This document shows, piece after piece, positions 23,501 to 35,461 of a DNA stretch of 64,000 nucleotides; position 1 is the first letter of the stretch; every line of letters begins with the position of its first letter. Both the position numbers and the translations under genes were made by a program. The notes beneath the pieces are model-generated. The model did no database searches and was not told where the DNA came from. It worked only from the letters and a program-made list of their open reading frames with translations. This DNA comes from Oehlia diaphana (Eukaryota > Glomeromycota > Glomeromycetes > Glomerales > Glomeraceae), in contig QZLH01000243.1 in the NCBI GenBank assembly GCA_003833135.1, positions 18,106-82,105 of the forward strand, written 5' to 3'.

Positions 23501-25123
23501 ATTTTTTCAATTCTTCACCTTTTTCTTTCCATCTATATCCGAGAGAATATTGTCATTTAAATATGATTGTTTGATATGCGAGAAAACAATATACTTACAA
23601 TGAAGACATTTGCTTAAGGACAGTCGTGAATCCAGGTCTGAATTATATGTATTAGATGTTTAGCACGTTAATTTTTTTTTTTCATTTATAAAAATTAATG
23701 CAACACGTAAAATTCGTAAATTGCAATAATTCACACTCACCTCCCATATTGATCTTCTGGAGGGAAATAAGTTCCACCAAGTACAGCTATATAAATGAAC
23801 ACGATAGATTTTATAATTTAAAATATTTTATTAACATTCTTCGAACTTCATTAATACATACGATACAATTCGGGCTGATTAAATAAATATCAAAGATTTA
23901 TTATCGTTAGTTATTATAATTGCATTAGCAGCATAAATAGATAATATATAATTTCGTTACACTCACGGTTAAAAAAACGGACATTGGCCAACCACCACTG
24001 CCAGACATCATTTGAACAAAAATCTTTAACCAATAAATATGTTACTATTATCGTCACAATTTCAATTGAAATTCTTTTTTTTTTTTTAAAAAAAAAAAAA
24101 AGATAGAAATTTACCATATACATGCGATCCACATCAGGCTGAACCTCCCTGATAAATGTGATAAATAAAAATTGTCAATAGAAATACATAACATGAACGT
24201 GTCACACACGCACTTATACAAACGATCATAAGAACATTATATTAAGAATATTAATACCTGTCAACTTCAAATAATAAATTTGAAAATTTAAATAATTATT
24301 AAAACTATATATAAAATCGAAGGATTGATGTGAAATTTATTTCTCACGTACCTTTGACATTTACAAAATTCTCGTTCATAATATTTGCTATTTTCTCATT
24401 CTCGAATGATTCATGGGCCTATAAAAAAATTAATTAAATAAAATCGAATCACGAGAATGAACTGGAGAAATCGAAACCTTAAATTATATATATACCATCA
24501 CATGACACCAACTTAATTGATCCAAAAAAAATTTTTTTTTTTTTAATAATCAATTCTTAAATCAAAATTTATTAAAATAAAAATATATATCAAAAAATAC
24601 ATACTGGCAAGTACTATAACCCACACTCAAAAAAATCATTTTATTTTCCTCCCTAGCTTTTTTAAAGGCTTCTTCACCCCATGGATACCAATCGACTTTA
24701 ACAATATAAATTAATATATATTTTCATAATCTTTTCGATGAAAAAAAATTTTAATTACAAAGTAAAGTAATTTTTACCAGGATTATCAGCATGTTGCTAA
24801 AAACATTAAAAAAAAAATACATCTTTTTTATTCCTTATTCAAACAAGAATGTTGAGGTCTTAATTTTCTTTTATTATTCCTACCAACAAATAAGGACTTT
24901 TTTCGTTTGCCAGCCTATTCAAATTCTTACTAGTAGTAGACATATTTCTTATCGTCGATAATAAAGTAGTAGTTGTACCAAGTTTATTATTAAAAAACCT
25001 AAAATGGGATGTTGGGTTATAATTATACAAATAATTTGATTTGCTAAATTTGTTAATCAAACAACTATTATTACGCCGCAAAGAAATATGCAATAATCCA
25101 AAAGAGAATCGAGAAAAATTCAT
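20583..25123 (-). CDS. SPATA20/YyaL-like thioredoxin plus (alpha/alpha)6-barrel protein
   Basis: This gene has more than twenty exons and an almost complete family signature. The order is [45 protein letters not shown] (thioredoxin-like CxxC), [59 protein letters not shown], then the six-hairpin region [63 protein letters not shown] and DGFVDDYSNLIEGLL. It ends near the stop at 20583-20585 with [13 protein letters not shown]. Exon 1 is 25123-24884. The N-terminus is Arg/Ser-rich without acids and could be a mitochondrial presequence; an internal MSTTSK start would skip it. Family biochemistry is poorly defined; a redox or sugar-epimerase-like role is only inferred from fold. Two micro-exons, 24258-24264 (7 nt) and 21463-21476 (14 nt), are required for frame. 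I did not verify every junction. Confidence 0.9.
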
Positions 25124-25422
25124 TCAGAAAAAACAGAAAAATTTGAAATTGCGGGGAGCGTAAAATATGATTTTCAAATCTGATGATGCAATTATTATGA
25201 TATTTACATAAATATTACATAATAATTATGTAAAACGTTGTTTAAATAGTAAGATTATCAATTAAAATTTTAATCAATTTTGGAATAGTATAATTATGAA
25301 AAATATATAAATGACACATCAATCTTTTTAAACAATCAAAACCTATCTTGAACCTTAATAGAAATTAAACTTATACTAAGAAAGTTACCTTATTTGATCT
25401 TTTACCAAATAATTTATAAATA

Positions 25423-25716
25423 ATGAATGATCAAGAAAATAAAAACTACGAAAATCATACGTACTCAAGAGAAGCTAAAAAAAAAGCTTTAACACATCTC
25501 GAAAATTTTGTACGCGAAGATGATTCTGCAAAATATGTTATTGACCCAAAAAATGTTGTTTGTAGAAAGGATGATAATGCTGATAAAGTTAGTTGTTTAA
25601 AATTAAATGAATTAGATGAAAAAGAAATTTTTTCTCAAATGCAAAAATTAGGTTTTTATTGTGCTTTAGCCCAAGATCCAAATAATATTGGATTGGAATG
25701 TAATAAAGTACAATAA
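25423..25716 (+). CDS. Small hydrophilic hypothetical protein
   Basis: A single-exon frame of 97 aa, rich in Asp, Asn, Lys and Glu, with no membrane segment and a Cys-containing centre (VVCRKDDNADKVSCLKL). It begins 299 bp from the divergent SPATA20-like gene, a spacing like other divergent pairs in this window. Codon use (AAA, GAT, AAT) matches its neighbours. I recognise no family. The frame is unbroken and starts at a well-placed ATG after an AT-rich leader, so I think it is real, but it could be a non-coding transcript. Confidence 0.5.
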   Translation: MNDQENKNYENHTYSREAKKKALTHLENFVREDDSAKYVIDPKNVVCRKDDNADKVSCLKLNELDEKEIFSQMQKLGFYCALAQDPNNIGLECNKVQ

Positions 25717-26051
25717 ATTAAGTTATATATAAGTTAATAGTTTTTTATTATCCCTATAATTAGAATTTCTAATAATTAGAATAAAAGGAATTTTCTTTTT
25801 CCTTAGGTTTATTCTTTTCTCTCTTTTTTTGTTATTCTTTTTTTTTTACTTTTTTTATCTTTCACACCTTTTATAATATACAGTATACGGTATATTCTTT
25901 ACCTAACTATTATATACGGGAGCTCACTTAATGATCGACAAGACAATGTCTAGTTTTAAAACTATTATTTATTATAGGAAAAAATATATATAAAGTATTC
26001 GTATTTAGGAATTTCCCTTCACTGATTACCGCGATAAAAAAGCTCAAAAAA

Positions 26052-27867
26052 ATGTATTTTGAAGAAAAAACTATTATTGACACTACTTTTCATCAAATTA
26101 TCACAGCTGAACATAAAAGAATTTTATGTGATGCCCTTTTGAAACAATGTAATAAAATATTAAAAGAAATTCCACCAAATAATAATTATCAATATTGGGA
26201 TGTTTATACAGGTATAAATAATATCTAAATATTTTTAAATATTTTAAAAATTATTTGAAAATTCCCCCTATAAATATTACATTAATTCCATATGATAGGA
26301 ACTGCTGGATTATCACTCCTTTTTTTGAAACTTCATGAACGAGACCCAGGTTTGAATGATAATAACTCGTATTATTATATTGTAAAATTTTGCTATCGCG
26401 TAAAGAACGAACGTACTGTACGTCGAAATATTTTTTTTTCTTTTTCTAGGATTGATGTTTGGGGCCAAAAGTGCTCTAACAATTGCGGATGAATACATAG
26501 ATAAGGCTCTTACAACTTATATGGGACAAAATAAGTTAACTTTTGATGGTCTGCCTAATGCAATCGAACATGAATGCAGTTTCCTCTGTACTGTTGTTGG
26601 ATTGTACGCTGTAGCGGCTCAAGGTTAGATTGACGTCACACTGTTGGTTATCTTTCCCATGCTGCGCCTCTAACTTTACATTTTTATGTAGTCAAACATC
26701 ACACCGGTGACCAAGAATCTTCTAAAAGATATCTCGACTTGATACAATCTCGTTACTTAAAGGTAGGTTTTCCATCTCTAAAATTTGATTTATTTTATGT
26801 TTAGATTTTCAGATTTAATTAATCATTATTAAATCCTTACACCTTACTAAGGCGGCACTTTCTCCAAAAACTCCGAATGAACTATTTTATGGACGCGCTG
26901 GATATTTGTATTCCTTACGTTATATATCTGGTTTAATCAATTTGATGGAAGAAGATAAAGAAAATCCAGTATCACAAATATCACAAATCATATCTAGTGT
27001 GATTGAATGTATTATTGAAGATGGGAAAAGAACGGCAGTGAGCCATCAAGCAACAAGTTATACTCCTTTGCTTTGGATATGGTTAGATTACCCTTATGTT
27101 GGAGCATCTCATGGTTTCGCTGGAATATTAACTATGTTATTACAATTTCCAAAACAATGTCAAGAATACATGAGTTTAATTAAAAATACAACTGATTATA
27201 TTTTGTTCAAGTGTCGTCAAGTAAATGGAAATTGGCCTAGTATTTTATCCGAAACTTCCAATGATTTTATCCAATTCTGCCATGGAGCTCCCGGAATTTG
27301 TTTCTTGGCTTGTAAAGCATATGAAGTATTTGAAGATGAAGAGTAAGTCTTTTTGAAAAATTATGATCGTTAAAAAATCAAATTTTTCTTTTTTCCTAGA
27401 AAGTCGAGATACATGAATGAATTTTACATTATATTATTATAGATATTTGAACCTTGCTAAAGAAATTGCAGATTACACATATTTACATGGAAGAACACGA
27501 AAAGGAGTAGGATTGTGTCATGGAATTTCCGGAAATGCGTACCCATTCCTATCAGTTTATCAACTTACCAAAGATCAAAAATATTTACAATATGCCTTTG
27601 AATATGCCGAAATTTGTATTAATTGGGAAATGAAAACTAATCGAGAAGAATTTGTTGTTCCTGATAGACCTTGGTCCATTTTTGAAGGACTCGGAGGATC
27701 AGTCTGGTAAAAAAAAGACTCTTTCGACACGTAAATTTACTTATAAAAAAAAGAATTGATAATTAAATTAATAATTATATTTTAATTTCTACAATAGGCT
27801 TATTGCTGACTTATTATACTGGGATCGGGAGGTTTTCAAGGGATTTTCAGGATTAACAGATGTTTGA
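26052..27867 (+). CDS. LanC-like protein (LANCL family)
   Basis: Seven exons, 26052-26211, 26299-26349, 26450-26623, 26692-26762, 26852-27342, 27443-27706 and 27798-27867, join in frame to 426 aa, the usual size for LANCL proteins. Repeated barrel motifs are present: ELFYGRAGYLYSL, VGASHGFAGI, QFCHGAPGICFL (Cys near residue 295), GLCHGISGNAYPFL (Cys-His near 340) and EGLGGSVWLIADLL. The two Cys and one His are the known zinc ligands of the family, so the metal site is intact. Eukaryotic LANCL proteins bind glutathione; they have been described as glutathione transferases that add glutathione to dehydroamino acids. Acting on damaged phosphoproteins would be the best guess here (inference from family). 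No operon-like context; the neighbouring SPATA20-like protein also has an alpha/alpha barrel. Confidence 0.93.
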
Positions 27868-28100
27868 TAAGCTGTAGCTGCGTATCTTTTTTCTAACACA
27901 ATTTTGACGTAAAATTTTTTTGAACATATGTAGTAATGTAATACAAACAATAACCTCACAGATCATTTACAGATTAGATCATTTCTAAAAATTTCTAGTA
28001 AATTCTTATAAATAAAATTTTTCCCACGGATTTTGTTTAAATAAAACTAAAGATCGGATTCCAAATAAATTTTTTTTAGAAAATTTTCTCTTTCGCAAGC

Positions 28101-28556
28101 ATGATGATATTTGATGACTTTTTCGATATCACATCACTTCCATTGTTATCTGGGGGAACAACATCCTCTTCCTCTTATAATTCACTTCCGCTAAATATTT
28201 CAAGCACTTCCACACATTATATAGTTCGTACAGAATTGCCTGGTATTCCACAAAACCAAATATCTGTTGATATAAATGAAGATGGAATACTCGACATTCG
28301 GGCTGAACGTTATTCAAAAGAAGACAAAGAGAAAACGAAAACCAAGGATGAAGAAGATGAAATAGTTAAAGAAAATTGGGCTCTTGAGGGTAAATTATAC
28401 CGCAGTATAAAATTTCCTAAAGAGCATGTTGACGTTGATGGAGTCAAAGCTGAACTAAATAATGGGGAATTAATTATTAAAGTACCTAAAAAGAAGACAC
28501 AAAATGCAAAAGATCCTAAGAGGAGAAATGTTAAAATTATTAAGGGAAAATTGTAA
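28101..28556 (+). CDS. Small heat-shock protein (Hsp20/alpha-crystallin)
   Basis: An intronless 151-aa frame, typical of fungal small heat-shock proteins. The first roughly 30 residues are Phe/Ser-rich (FDDFFDI) and suit an oligomerisation arm. The alpha-crystallin domain follows: YIVRTELPGI, a Lys/Glu-rich insertion (residues about 75-90), LYRSIKFPKEHVDVDGVKAE and the conserved NGELIIKVPKKK strand near residue 125. A basic tail ends in IIKGKL, which contains an I-x-I/V-like element used for dimer packing. Role: ATP-independent holdase. Two adjacent ATG codons at the start give a one-residue ambiguity. Absence of introns fits stress-inducible genes. I could not identify a convincing heat-shock element upstream by eye. 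Confidence 0.93.
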   Translation: MMIFDDFFDITSLPLLSGGTTSSSSYNSLPLNISSTSTHYIVRTELPGIPQNQISVDINEDGILDIRAERYSKEDKEKTKTKDEEDEIVKENWALEGKLYRSIKFPKEHVDVDGVKAELNNGELIIKVPKKKTQNAKDPKRRNVKIIKGKL

Positions 28557-28878
28557 ACATCAGTAAATTTGTGAATTTGGAATTTGTTGGATCATGGAGG
28601 GTTTATTGATTTTTTTTCATCTATGTTTAAATTCTATTTGATTATCCTTCCTTCCATACTTATAAGTCCAAGAAGTTCTATTTTATTATCAAGATTTTAA
28701 TTACTATATCAATTAGCTTGCCTTCAATATAATATTAGAAAATGATATTTTTTATCAATATTTTTGCAAAGATCTTAATAAATAAAAAATTGCTTTAATT
28801 ATTGCTTTTTTTCAAAAAATAATTTATTATTTTTTGAATTTTACATACATGTTACTGCTAATTTTTGAATTATTTTTA

Positions 28879-29210
28879 TTATTCTAATCCATCAAAAGCA
28901 TCCATGGTTTTAGTAATCATTATTATCATATCAAATAAAGAATTAACTGATACTCTAAGCATTTTAACACTTGCACAATCAAATGAGCTAAAAATATACA
29001 AATATAAAATTATTATATATAGAGAAATAATATGATATCAGAAATTAATACATACACAATTAATTTATCATCATCAGTTGTTATAATACGTTTAACTTGG
29101 TCACCTTTAAGCTCTTTATCAACATTAAGTGCACGTTCTGCTATATTTGCAAGTCTTGAAGAAGGAAAAGGTATCGTTAAAGTACTAATTTTTTTCATAA
29201 AAAAATTCAT
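28879..29210 (-). CDS. PCC1: Pcc1/LAGE3-like subunit of the KEOPS/EKC complex
   Basis: Two exons, 29210-29056 and 28987-28879, spliced at GT|GTATGT and TTTTAG, give 87 aa, the normal size for Pcc1. Residues 10-25 (TLTIPFPSSRLANIAERAL) match the beta1-helix start of the family, and the second exon carries FDCASVKMLRVSVNSLFDMI, the conserved strand-helix segment. Pcc1 dimerises and organises KEOPS, which makes N6-threonylcarbamoyl-adenosine on ANN-decoding tRNAs; it has also been linked to telomeres and transcription in yeast. The chosen start is the first ATG in the frame; the Met-Asn-Phe-Phe-Met beginning could also start at the second Met. It is convergent with the small heat-shock gene. Confidence 0.8.
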
Positions 29211-29522
29211 CCGAAATTTGATTAGTATGCAATGGTTATTATTCTTTAGGTATTTTACGTTTTTCTAAAAAAAAAAAAGTCTAAATTTTAAATGATTATA
29301 ATATAATAACTAAGATAATTATTAGAATACGAACAGAGAGTGCCCAAGTGTTGAAGTCGACATAACTAAAAAATTTTCTAGTGAGACCAGATTTATGATC
29401 ACGTACTATTTATTATGTGTGAATCATGTTACAGTGCATTGTAGCACAGGTTGTTATTTATAAATTATCGATTTTTTTGATAAGAAAATTTTTTCTTCCA
29501 CACTTTTCTATAAAGTTTAGAC

Positions 29523-30555
29523 ATGACAACATCAGAACAACTTAATTCTCAGTCATCCCCCACAACATCGCAGTCATATTTATCATCGTTAAATTCTCCT
29601 ATAGATGGATTATTTTTAATTGATGATTTTATTTCAGAACAAGAAGAATTTGAACTTATTAATTCTATTGATTTATGTGAATGGTCTGGAAATGGGATAC
29701 CGTAAATATGATTTTAATTACATTTAATATTATACATATATATTAAAAATTCCTTTTTTTTTAATTTTATATTTTAATTTATAGACCGAATCCGGAGATG
29801 AGGAGAAGAACACAACATTACGGTTATGAGTTTAGTTATAGATATAGGTAAAATATTAAAATATATATATAATATATATATATATATTTGTTAAAATACA
29901 TTTTAATTAAAAATACTTTTTTTTAAATAATAGGAAAGTAGTTCAAAATTTAGGAGTATTACCAAATTTTTTAGATTTTTTAATTAAAAGATTTATTGAA
30001 AAAAAATTCATTCAATCTATTGAACAGGAGTATCCAAATATGTGTATAATAAATGAATATCAAGCTGGTCAAGGTAATTAAAAAAAAATTTTAAATCATA
30101 ATAATAATATTATCAAATTTTCTAAGAATATTTTATATATTATTAGGGATAATGCCACATACAGATTCACCAGAAATATTCGGACCAGTAATACTAAGTC
30201 TTTCAATACTTACATCATGTTTAATAACATTTACACATATACAAGATTCATCAAATCAATCAATAATATTATTAAGTAAGTAAACATTTAATAATTTCTT
30301 TAATATTTAAAATAATTAATATTAATAATATTAATATATTTATTTATATATACAGAACCTAGATCTTTATTGGTTATGACAAAATCAAGTAGATTTGATT
30401 ATAAACATTCAATATCGAAAGATGCTATAGAATATTATAATGGAGAAGAGATTAAAAGAGATCGTAGAGTTAGTTTAACTTTTAGAACTATCGTGAATTT
30501 TAATGAGAATAATGAGAACATGGAAAAAGGTGGTTGCAAATTTAATAATAAATAA
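29523..30555 (+). CDS. AlkB-like Fe(II)/2-oxoglutarate dioxygenase
   Basis: Five exons, 29523-29701, 29785-29847, 29934-30073, 30147-30275 and 30356-30555, chain to 236 aa. After a Ser-rich start comes GLFLIDDFISEQEE, which opens AlkB domains, then MRRRTQHYGYEFSYRYRK, NEYQAGQGIMPHTDSP and ILSLSILTSCLITF. The iron ligands are visible as His132-x-Asp134 and His188 (YKHSI). The 2-oxoglutarate arginine motif is RRVSLTFR (Arg208 and Arg214). All catalytic residues are therefore present. The NEYQAGQG and R-x5-R context is closest to the ALKBH6/ALKBH8 type, which lacks the RNA-binding and methyltransferase parts here; substrate (nucleic acid or protein) is undetermined. It is divergent from the Pcc1-like gene, 312 bp apart. 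Confidence 0.9.
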
Positions 30556-31718
30556 TGTACATTATTTTGATTTTACGGGGAAGGAAGGAAGGAAATAATG
30601 AAATGATCATGTGATTAATATTTCACAAGACTTAAACACACAATGTGTCATTTGTCTATTACTAAGATGACATGTGATCGTGGAAAAAAAGTTTTTGTGA
30701 TTTTCAATAAGATTTTAGGTTCTATAAAATCATCTACTCTGGTATTTACTTAAAATGCCAAGACTTCTCGTACAAGAAACCATAATACGGAGTTTACTTT
30801 CATGTGTTTATTCCTCAATTCCTAATAAAATAAAGTTTGTACATGACTTATCGTACTTTTACACTAAACCAAATATCACTATAGTATAAAGGTTTTACAA
30901 AAATCAAGAAATTTAATCTAAAGCTTCACTAGCGCAAAATCATTCATAGGAAAAAAAAAGTTTGCGACTCTGTGAGCTTATATGACATTTGTGAAATAAA
31001 GAAATGTCAATCAATTGTTTACTGAGGTAGTGATTAAATTGAGATGACATTGAAAAATTATGGGACAATATAACTTGTTAGTTGTCAAAAGTCGTACAAC
31101 AGATTTATTTATTACGGAAAAATAATACCTTCAGGTTATGGTAAAATATTCCAACCGGTTCAACCGTGAATATTTGTTGAAATGCAAGGGACCTTTACAC
31201 TGCATCATTTTCGATTATTAATCATAAAAACAATGATTTGAACGTGACGACGGACGTGAAAAATTTCTCATGAATCATATTCCTTTGAAAATTTCAGAAG
31301 TTTTTGTTCATCATTTGCTAAAAAAATATAATCGATAATTAAATTAACTAGGCGAAAAAAAGCTCGGATTTATTTTTTTTTTTTGGTTGCATAAAACGTT
31401 AAAAACTTGCTAAATATTGCATTATTATTTAAAAAAAGATACAATGAAATTTATTTATTGCATGCGATTTAGTCAATTAGATTTACAGAAGGTTGGGTAA
31501 CGTGGCTCAATTGATTCAAAAAATTTAATAAATACCGAATCTCAATTTGATCAATGTCTTTTTGATTTCTCCCTTTTTATTCAAAAATTTAATTATAACG
31601 CTCCTACCGTTCCATGCACTTCCTTTTTTTTGAAGGATAAATTGACAATTTTTCTTTTTTTTCGTTTATTCACTTTCTTTAAATATCTATTTTGAAAAAA
31701 TCAAACCTGCTTAAAACT
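30556..31718. other. Intergenic region, no gene recognised
   Basis: About 1.2 kb of 3' flank of the AlkB-like gene and 5' flank of the ceramidase gene. It holds several poly-A/T runs and a CTTTTTTTT tract shortly before the ceramidase start. No open frame with recognisable content. Confidence 0.6.
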
Positions 31719-32741
31719 ATGTCCTCTCAAGGTATTTGGCCCCTTACAAGTTCAGTTGATTGGTGCGAAGATAATTATGCACACTCATATTACATTGCTG
31801 AGTAAGTTGATAGCTCAAACTTTTTTTTACAAAAAAAGAAAATCAATGTTTCATTTTTCTCATTTATTTTATTTATTTTATTTTTATTAGATTCTGGAAT
31901 ACAATATCCAGTATTGCAATGATAATATTTGGAGAAGTTGGTGCAAGGATAAATTCATGCAATTCATTTAGATTTCGATTAGCTTTTCGTTTAATATCTG
32001 TCGTTGGTCTAGGGAGTTTGCTATTCCATGGTACACTTACAAGTCAAATGCAAGCCCTCGATGAGGTAATTTTATTTGTGTATTAAATAAATATATGTAT
32101 ATATACACGTAACTATGTATTATAACTAATTGCTTAAATAATTCCGTGATCTATTGAAATTTCAATTCTTATTTCGATTAAAGGTTCCAATGGTATGGTC
32201 AGCATTAACACTTCTTTACTCATTGATAGAATCAATTTTTGGTAAAAAAGGAAAATGGTTACCAATTCTATTAGCATTACATGCAGTACTCTGTACAGCA
32301 TCAATAACGATAACAACAGGAGCTTTGCAATTTGCATTTTTTCATATCTCATTTGGTAGTTTAGAAATTGTTAGTTTAATATTGATGTTTCAAATATATT
32401 CTAAAAAGAAAAATTCTCATCCTCCAATTAAATATTTATTTGAAAAAGGTTTATTGATTTTTCTTGGTGCTGTAACAGCTTGGTTAATCGATTTACATTT
32501 ATGTGATTATGTTAATGGTGGAGAAAAAAGTATACTTCCATATAATCCTCAATTACATGCTATGTGGCATATATTAGCAAGTGTTGGTTTATATTTATTG
32601 GTCGTATTAATTTTATACAATTGGCATTATGAGAATGGTCGAAAATGTAAAATTGAATGGCGGTATGGTGGTTTGGTTCCTGTTTGCAGAACATTGGATG
32701 TTGAAAATACGAATAAGACAATGACTAAAGCAGCGAAGTAA
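31719..32741 (+). CDS. Alkaline ceramidase (YPC1/YDC1/ACER family)
   Basis: Three exons, 31719-31801, 31891-32065 and 32184-32741, join in frame to 271 aa, the usual size. The start IWPLTSSVDWCEDNY is the family calcium-site signature, followed by YIAEFWNTISS. The zinc-site residues are in place: Ser70-x3-His74 (GSLLFHG), Asp85 (QALDE) and His211-x3-His215 (HAMWH). About seven hydrophobic spans are present. The enzyme would hydrolyse ceramide or phytoceramide to a sphingoid base and fatty acid in the ER or Golgi membrane. Charged C-terminus (TNKTMTKAAK) has no obvious KKXX retention signal. All intron phases are consistent, and no residue of the catalytic core is lost. Confidence 0.95.
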
Positions 32742-33824
32742 TCATTGAGAAAGAAAAATACAAATCGACATTATAATCAATAAATTGAAGCATAGAGATA
32801 ATATATTTTTCTTTAATTCATAATACAACTAATACAACGTTTTAGTGCGTAGCCTCATAATATTGTTATTATTATTATTATAAATTATATTATTATTATT
32901 ATTATAAATTAATGGTTTCTCTGTATTTGATTTAACTTTTAATGTGAAAATAAAATATATTACTAAATTTCTATTCCTAATTCTCAAATGAATTCACGCA
33001 ATTAAGACGCGACGCATAATAATCAATCCATTTATTTCGGGCATATTTCTCTCTCGTTAATGGTTGATTTAAATTAATCCAATTTATGACTAACTGTACT
33101 TTCTCAAAGTAGTTTCGAGCATAGAATTTGACTATTATTATTGCTGTCATCATTTCAAAATACCGGGCAATACAATGATTCACTTCATTTGCTAAGTCGA
33201 GAAGATTTCATGAATGATTCTGACGCAGCATCTTTTCTAATATCATATAAGAAACAGTTGTTATAGCCAAGATCCTTAATTCTTCTGTCAGAACTCGGTG
33301 ATTCTATCATTATTTTGAAAATGGAAAAGCAATAAGAGTTATAAACACATATACTCTATTTTATTTGTTAATGATAAACTTAACGGCAACGGCACTTTTC
33401 TTTCCCAGAAACCTATGTTCAACAAACACAGCATAGCACAGCTTCTATCAGGAGTTCAATGAGGAGGAGTAAAGCTAGTTTTACGAAGAAACAATGTGTA
33501 TATCCTCTCAAGGCTGTCATTTTTATGCCGCAATCGAAGTTTAGAATATATAATGATGACTACCTTTGCACAAAAAAAGAAACTTCAACGGTGATGATTT
33601 GACCAAATAATAGCTTACAAAAATAAGTAAAACGAGATGACTTGTAAGTCAACCTATGGATTATCAAGTTTTTGTTGCGAATCCGTGATACGCATGTCGC
33701 ATGAATACGATCCCCACAAAAGATATTAACTTCCGAATTTTGTTACGTTACGTTACAATTGATTATTAAATGACTATTACAATGACACAATAACAGTTAT
33801 TCAAAAATTAAGAGGGCCCTCTCA
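32742..33824. other. Intergenic region with ATT microsatellite
   Basis: No gene recognised. A run of ATT/TTA triplets at about 32865-32915 forms a microsatellite interrupted by AAATTATA. A 68-codon minus-strand frame at 32977-33183 has no domain and no splice support. The last part is the promoter side of the acyltransferase-like gene. Confidence 0.55.
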
Positions 33825-35192
33825 ATGACCAATTCTGTAAAAAAAATTTATTGTCAAAACAATCATCTTAAAAAAAATAAAATAAAACAAAATAAAAAAA
33901 TGCTAAAATATCTAAAAGATTTATTTCATAGTCTCTTAATTTTACTAATCATAATAATACATTATTATGGTACTATAAAACCGTTCTATTTTTCGGGACC
34001 ATCACCACCGATTAATATGTCAACATATAACTTTTTTTGTTTTCTTCTTCCAATAACAATTTTTTCTATATTCTCATTTTCACCACCTAATTCAATTTTT
34101 CGTAAATCAATATTAATATTATCAAATTTATCGCTATTTTCATTTCCTTTAATATTTTCAAATAGATATGCTGCCACTTTTCACATTCCAATTGCGTTAT
34201 TTTCGTTCATTTGTAGTTGTAAAATGCTTATTTGGTTGAAAAAATCTTTAAATGATCCAAGTTATATAAAACCATTCGTATGGTCATTATTTTATTGGAG
34301 AGCGAAAGAAGGAAATATTCCAATTATGAAACAAGATGATCTTTTGGAACAAGGAATTACAAAAGATCGTCTTGAATCATACATTAATCATCATTATATA
34401 ATATATCTTTGTGTTTGGATACTTTATATGATTTGTGCGCAATTCTCAGAATTATTTGTTCCTGATATTCCAAAAACTTCTTTTCCTATCAGAGTGATAG
34501 AGTATTTCTTTTATGATGGACCTCAATTCACCTCTTTATTTAACCTATTTTATTGTTATATTTACGCTGGCGCAATATTTTTTTCAATAAATTACCTTTA
34601 TGAAGTAATAATCCTTTCATCTGCTCACTTATTGAAGTACATTTATTCAACACCCAATTCTTTTTTACATAGAACATTAACTAATGATCAATTGAATTCT
34701 TTAAAATTATGGTTAATTTCTTTACTTTTTTATTCAAAACCAATTTTTAATCAACCTTACCTTTCTGAAAATCCAAGAGAGTTATGGAGTATTAGATGGC
34801 ATCAAATGTTTCATGAAATTTTTGTTGAATTAGGTTATAAACCTGCTTGTTATCTTTTTTCTTCTTTTCCCGCTAAATTACAACAAATATTTGGTATATT
34901 GGCTTCTTTTGCAATTAGTGGTATATTACATGAATATATTTTATATTCTTCAAGTAGATATCTTACTTTAGAACAATTTACCTACTTTTTGTTCAATGCT
35001 ATAGTTATGATGATTTGGGAACCTTTTTCGAAATTTAGATTAGACCAAGGTCAAAAATTTTTATGGAAGAGAATTAGAGATAGTCTATTTATGGCAGTTT
35101 TTGTTCTTTTTACTCTTCCTTGGTTCATTGAACCTTATATAAAATGTGAACATTATCATTCTTTGATGCATTTTATCTGTAGAAAAATTTAA
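33825..35192 (+). CDS. Wax-synthase-domain acyltransferase (MBOAT-like)
   Basis: A single long frame of 455 aa with about eight hydrophobic spans. The C-terminal half carries the wax-synthase domain signature: RELWSIRWHQMFHEIFVELG, followed by FAISGILHEYILY, where His near residue 368 is the presumed catalytic residue of the MBOAT/wax-synthase group, and WEPFSKFRLDQG. Members transfer acyl groups to alcohols or sterols, or acetylate small molecules, in the ER membrane; fungal relatives include Tri7-like acetyltransferases, so the acceptor cannot be told from sequence. The first 25 residues are Lys/Asn-rich and probably untranslated or dispensable; the Met at about 33900 (MLKYLKDL) is an equally good start. 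Unlike its neighbours it has no intron. Confidence 0.85.
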   Translation: MTNSVKKIYCQNNHLKKNKIKQNKKMLKYLKDLFHSLLILLIIIIHYYGTIKPFYFSGPSPPINMSTYNFFCFLLPITIFSIFSFSPPNSIFRKSILILSNLSLFSFPLIFSNRYAATFHIPIALFSFICSCKMLIWLKKSLNDPSYIKPFVWSLFYWRAKEGNIPIMKQDDLLEQGITKDRLESYINHHYIIYLCVWILYMICAQFSELFVPDIPKTSFPIRVIEYFFYDGPQFTSLFNLFYCYIYAGAIFFSINYLYEVIILSSAHLLKYIYSTPNSFLHRTLTNDQLNSLKLWLISLLFYSKPIFNQPYLSENPRELWSIRWHQMFHEIFVELGYKPACYLFSSFPAKLQQIFGILASFAISGILHEYILYSSSRYLTLEQFTYFLFNAIVMMIWEPFSKFRLDQGQKFLWKRIRDSLFMAVFVLFTLPWFIEPYIKCEHYHSLMHFICRKI

Positions 35193-35461
35193 AAAAATTT
35201 TATATTTCATTAAATAATTTACAATTAAAATAAATTGACAGTCTAGAGTTGCTTTAATCTACTAAATATTATATATTAATAGTTTTCTTTACGCTAATCT
35301 ATACTTTTTTTGCTTCGTCAACCCTTCCTCAATTCTTCTTCACACTCTTTCACACTCTTTCATAGTTCTCTTCCGCAATTCTTCTTTAACTCTTTCATAA
35401 CTCAATTTTTTTCGGGGTTCCTATAGTTATTATTACTATAAAAATTAATCTTTTGTCAAAT

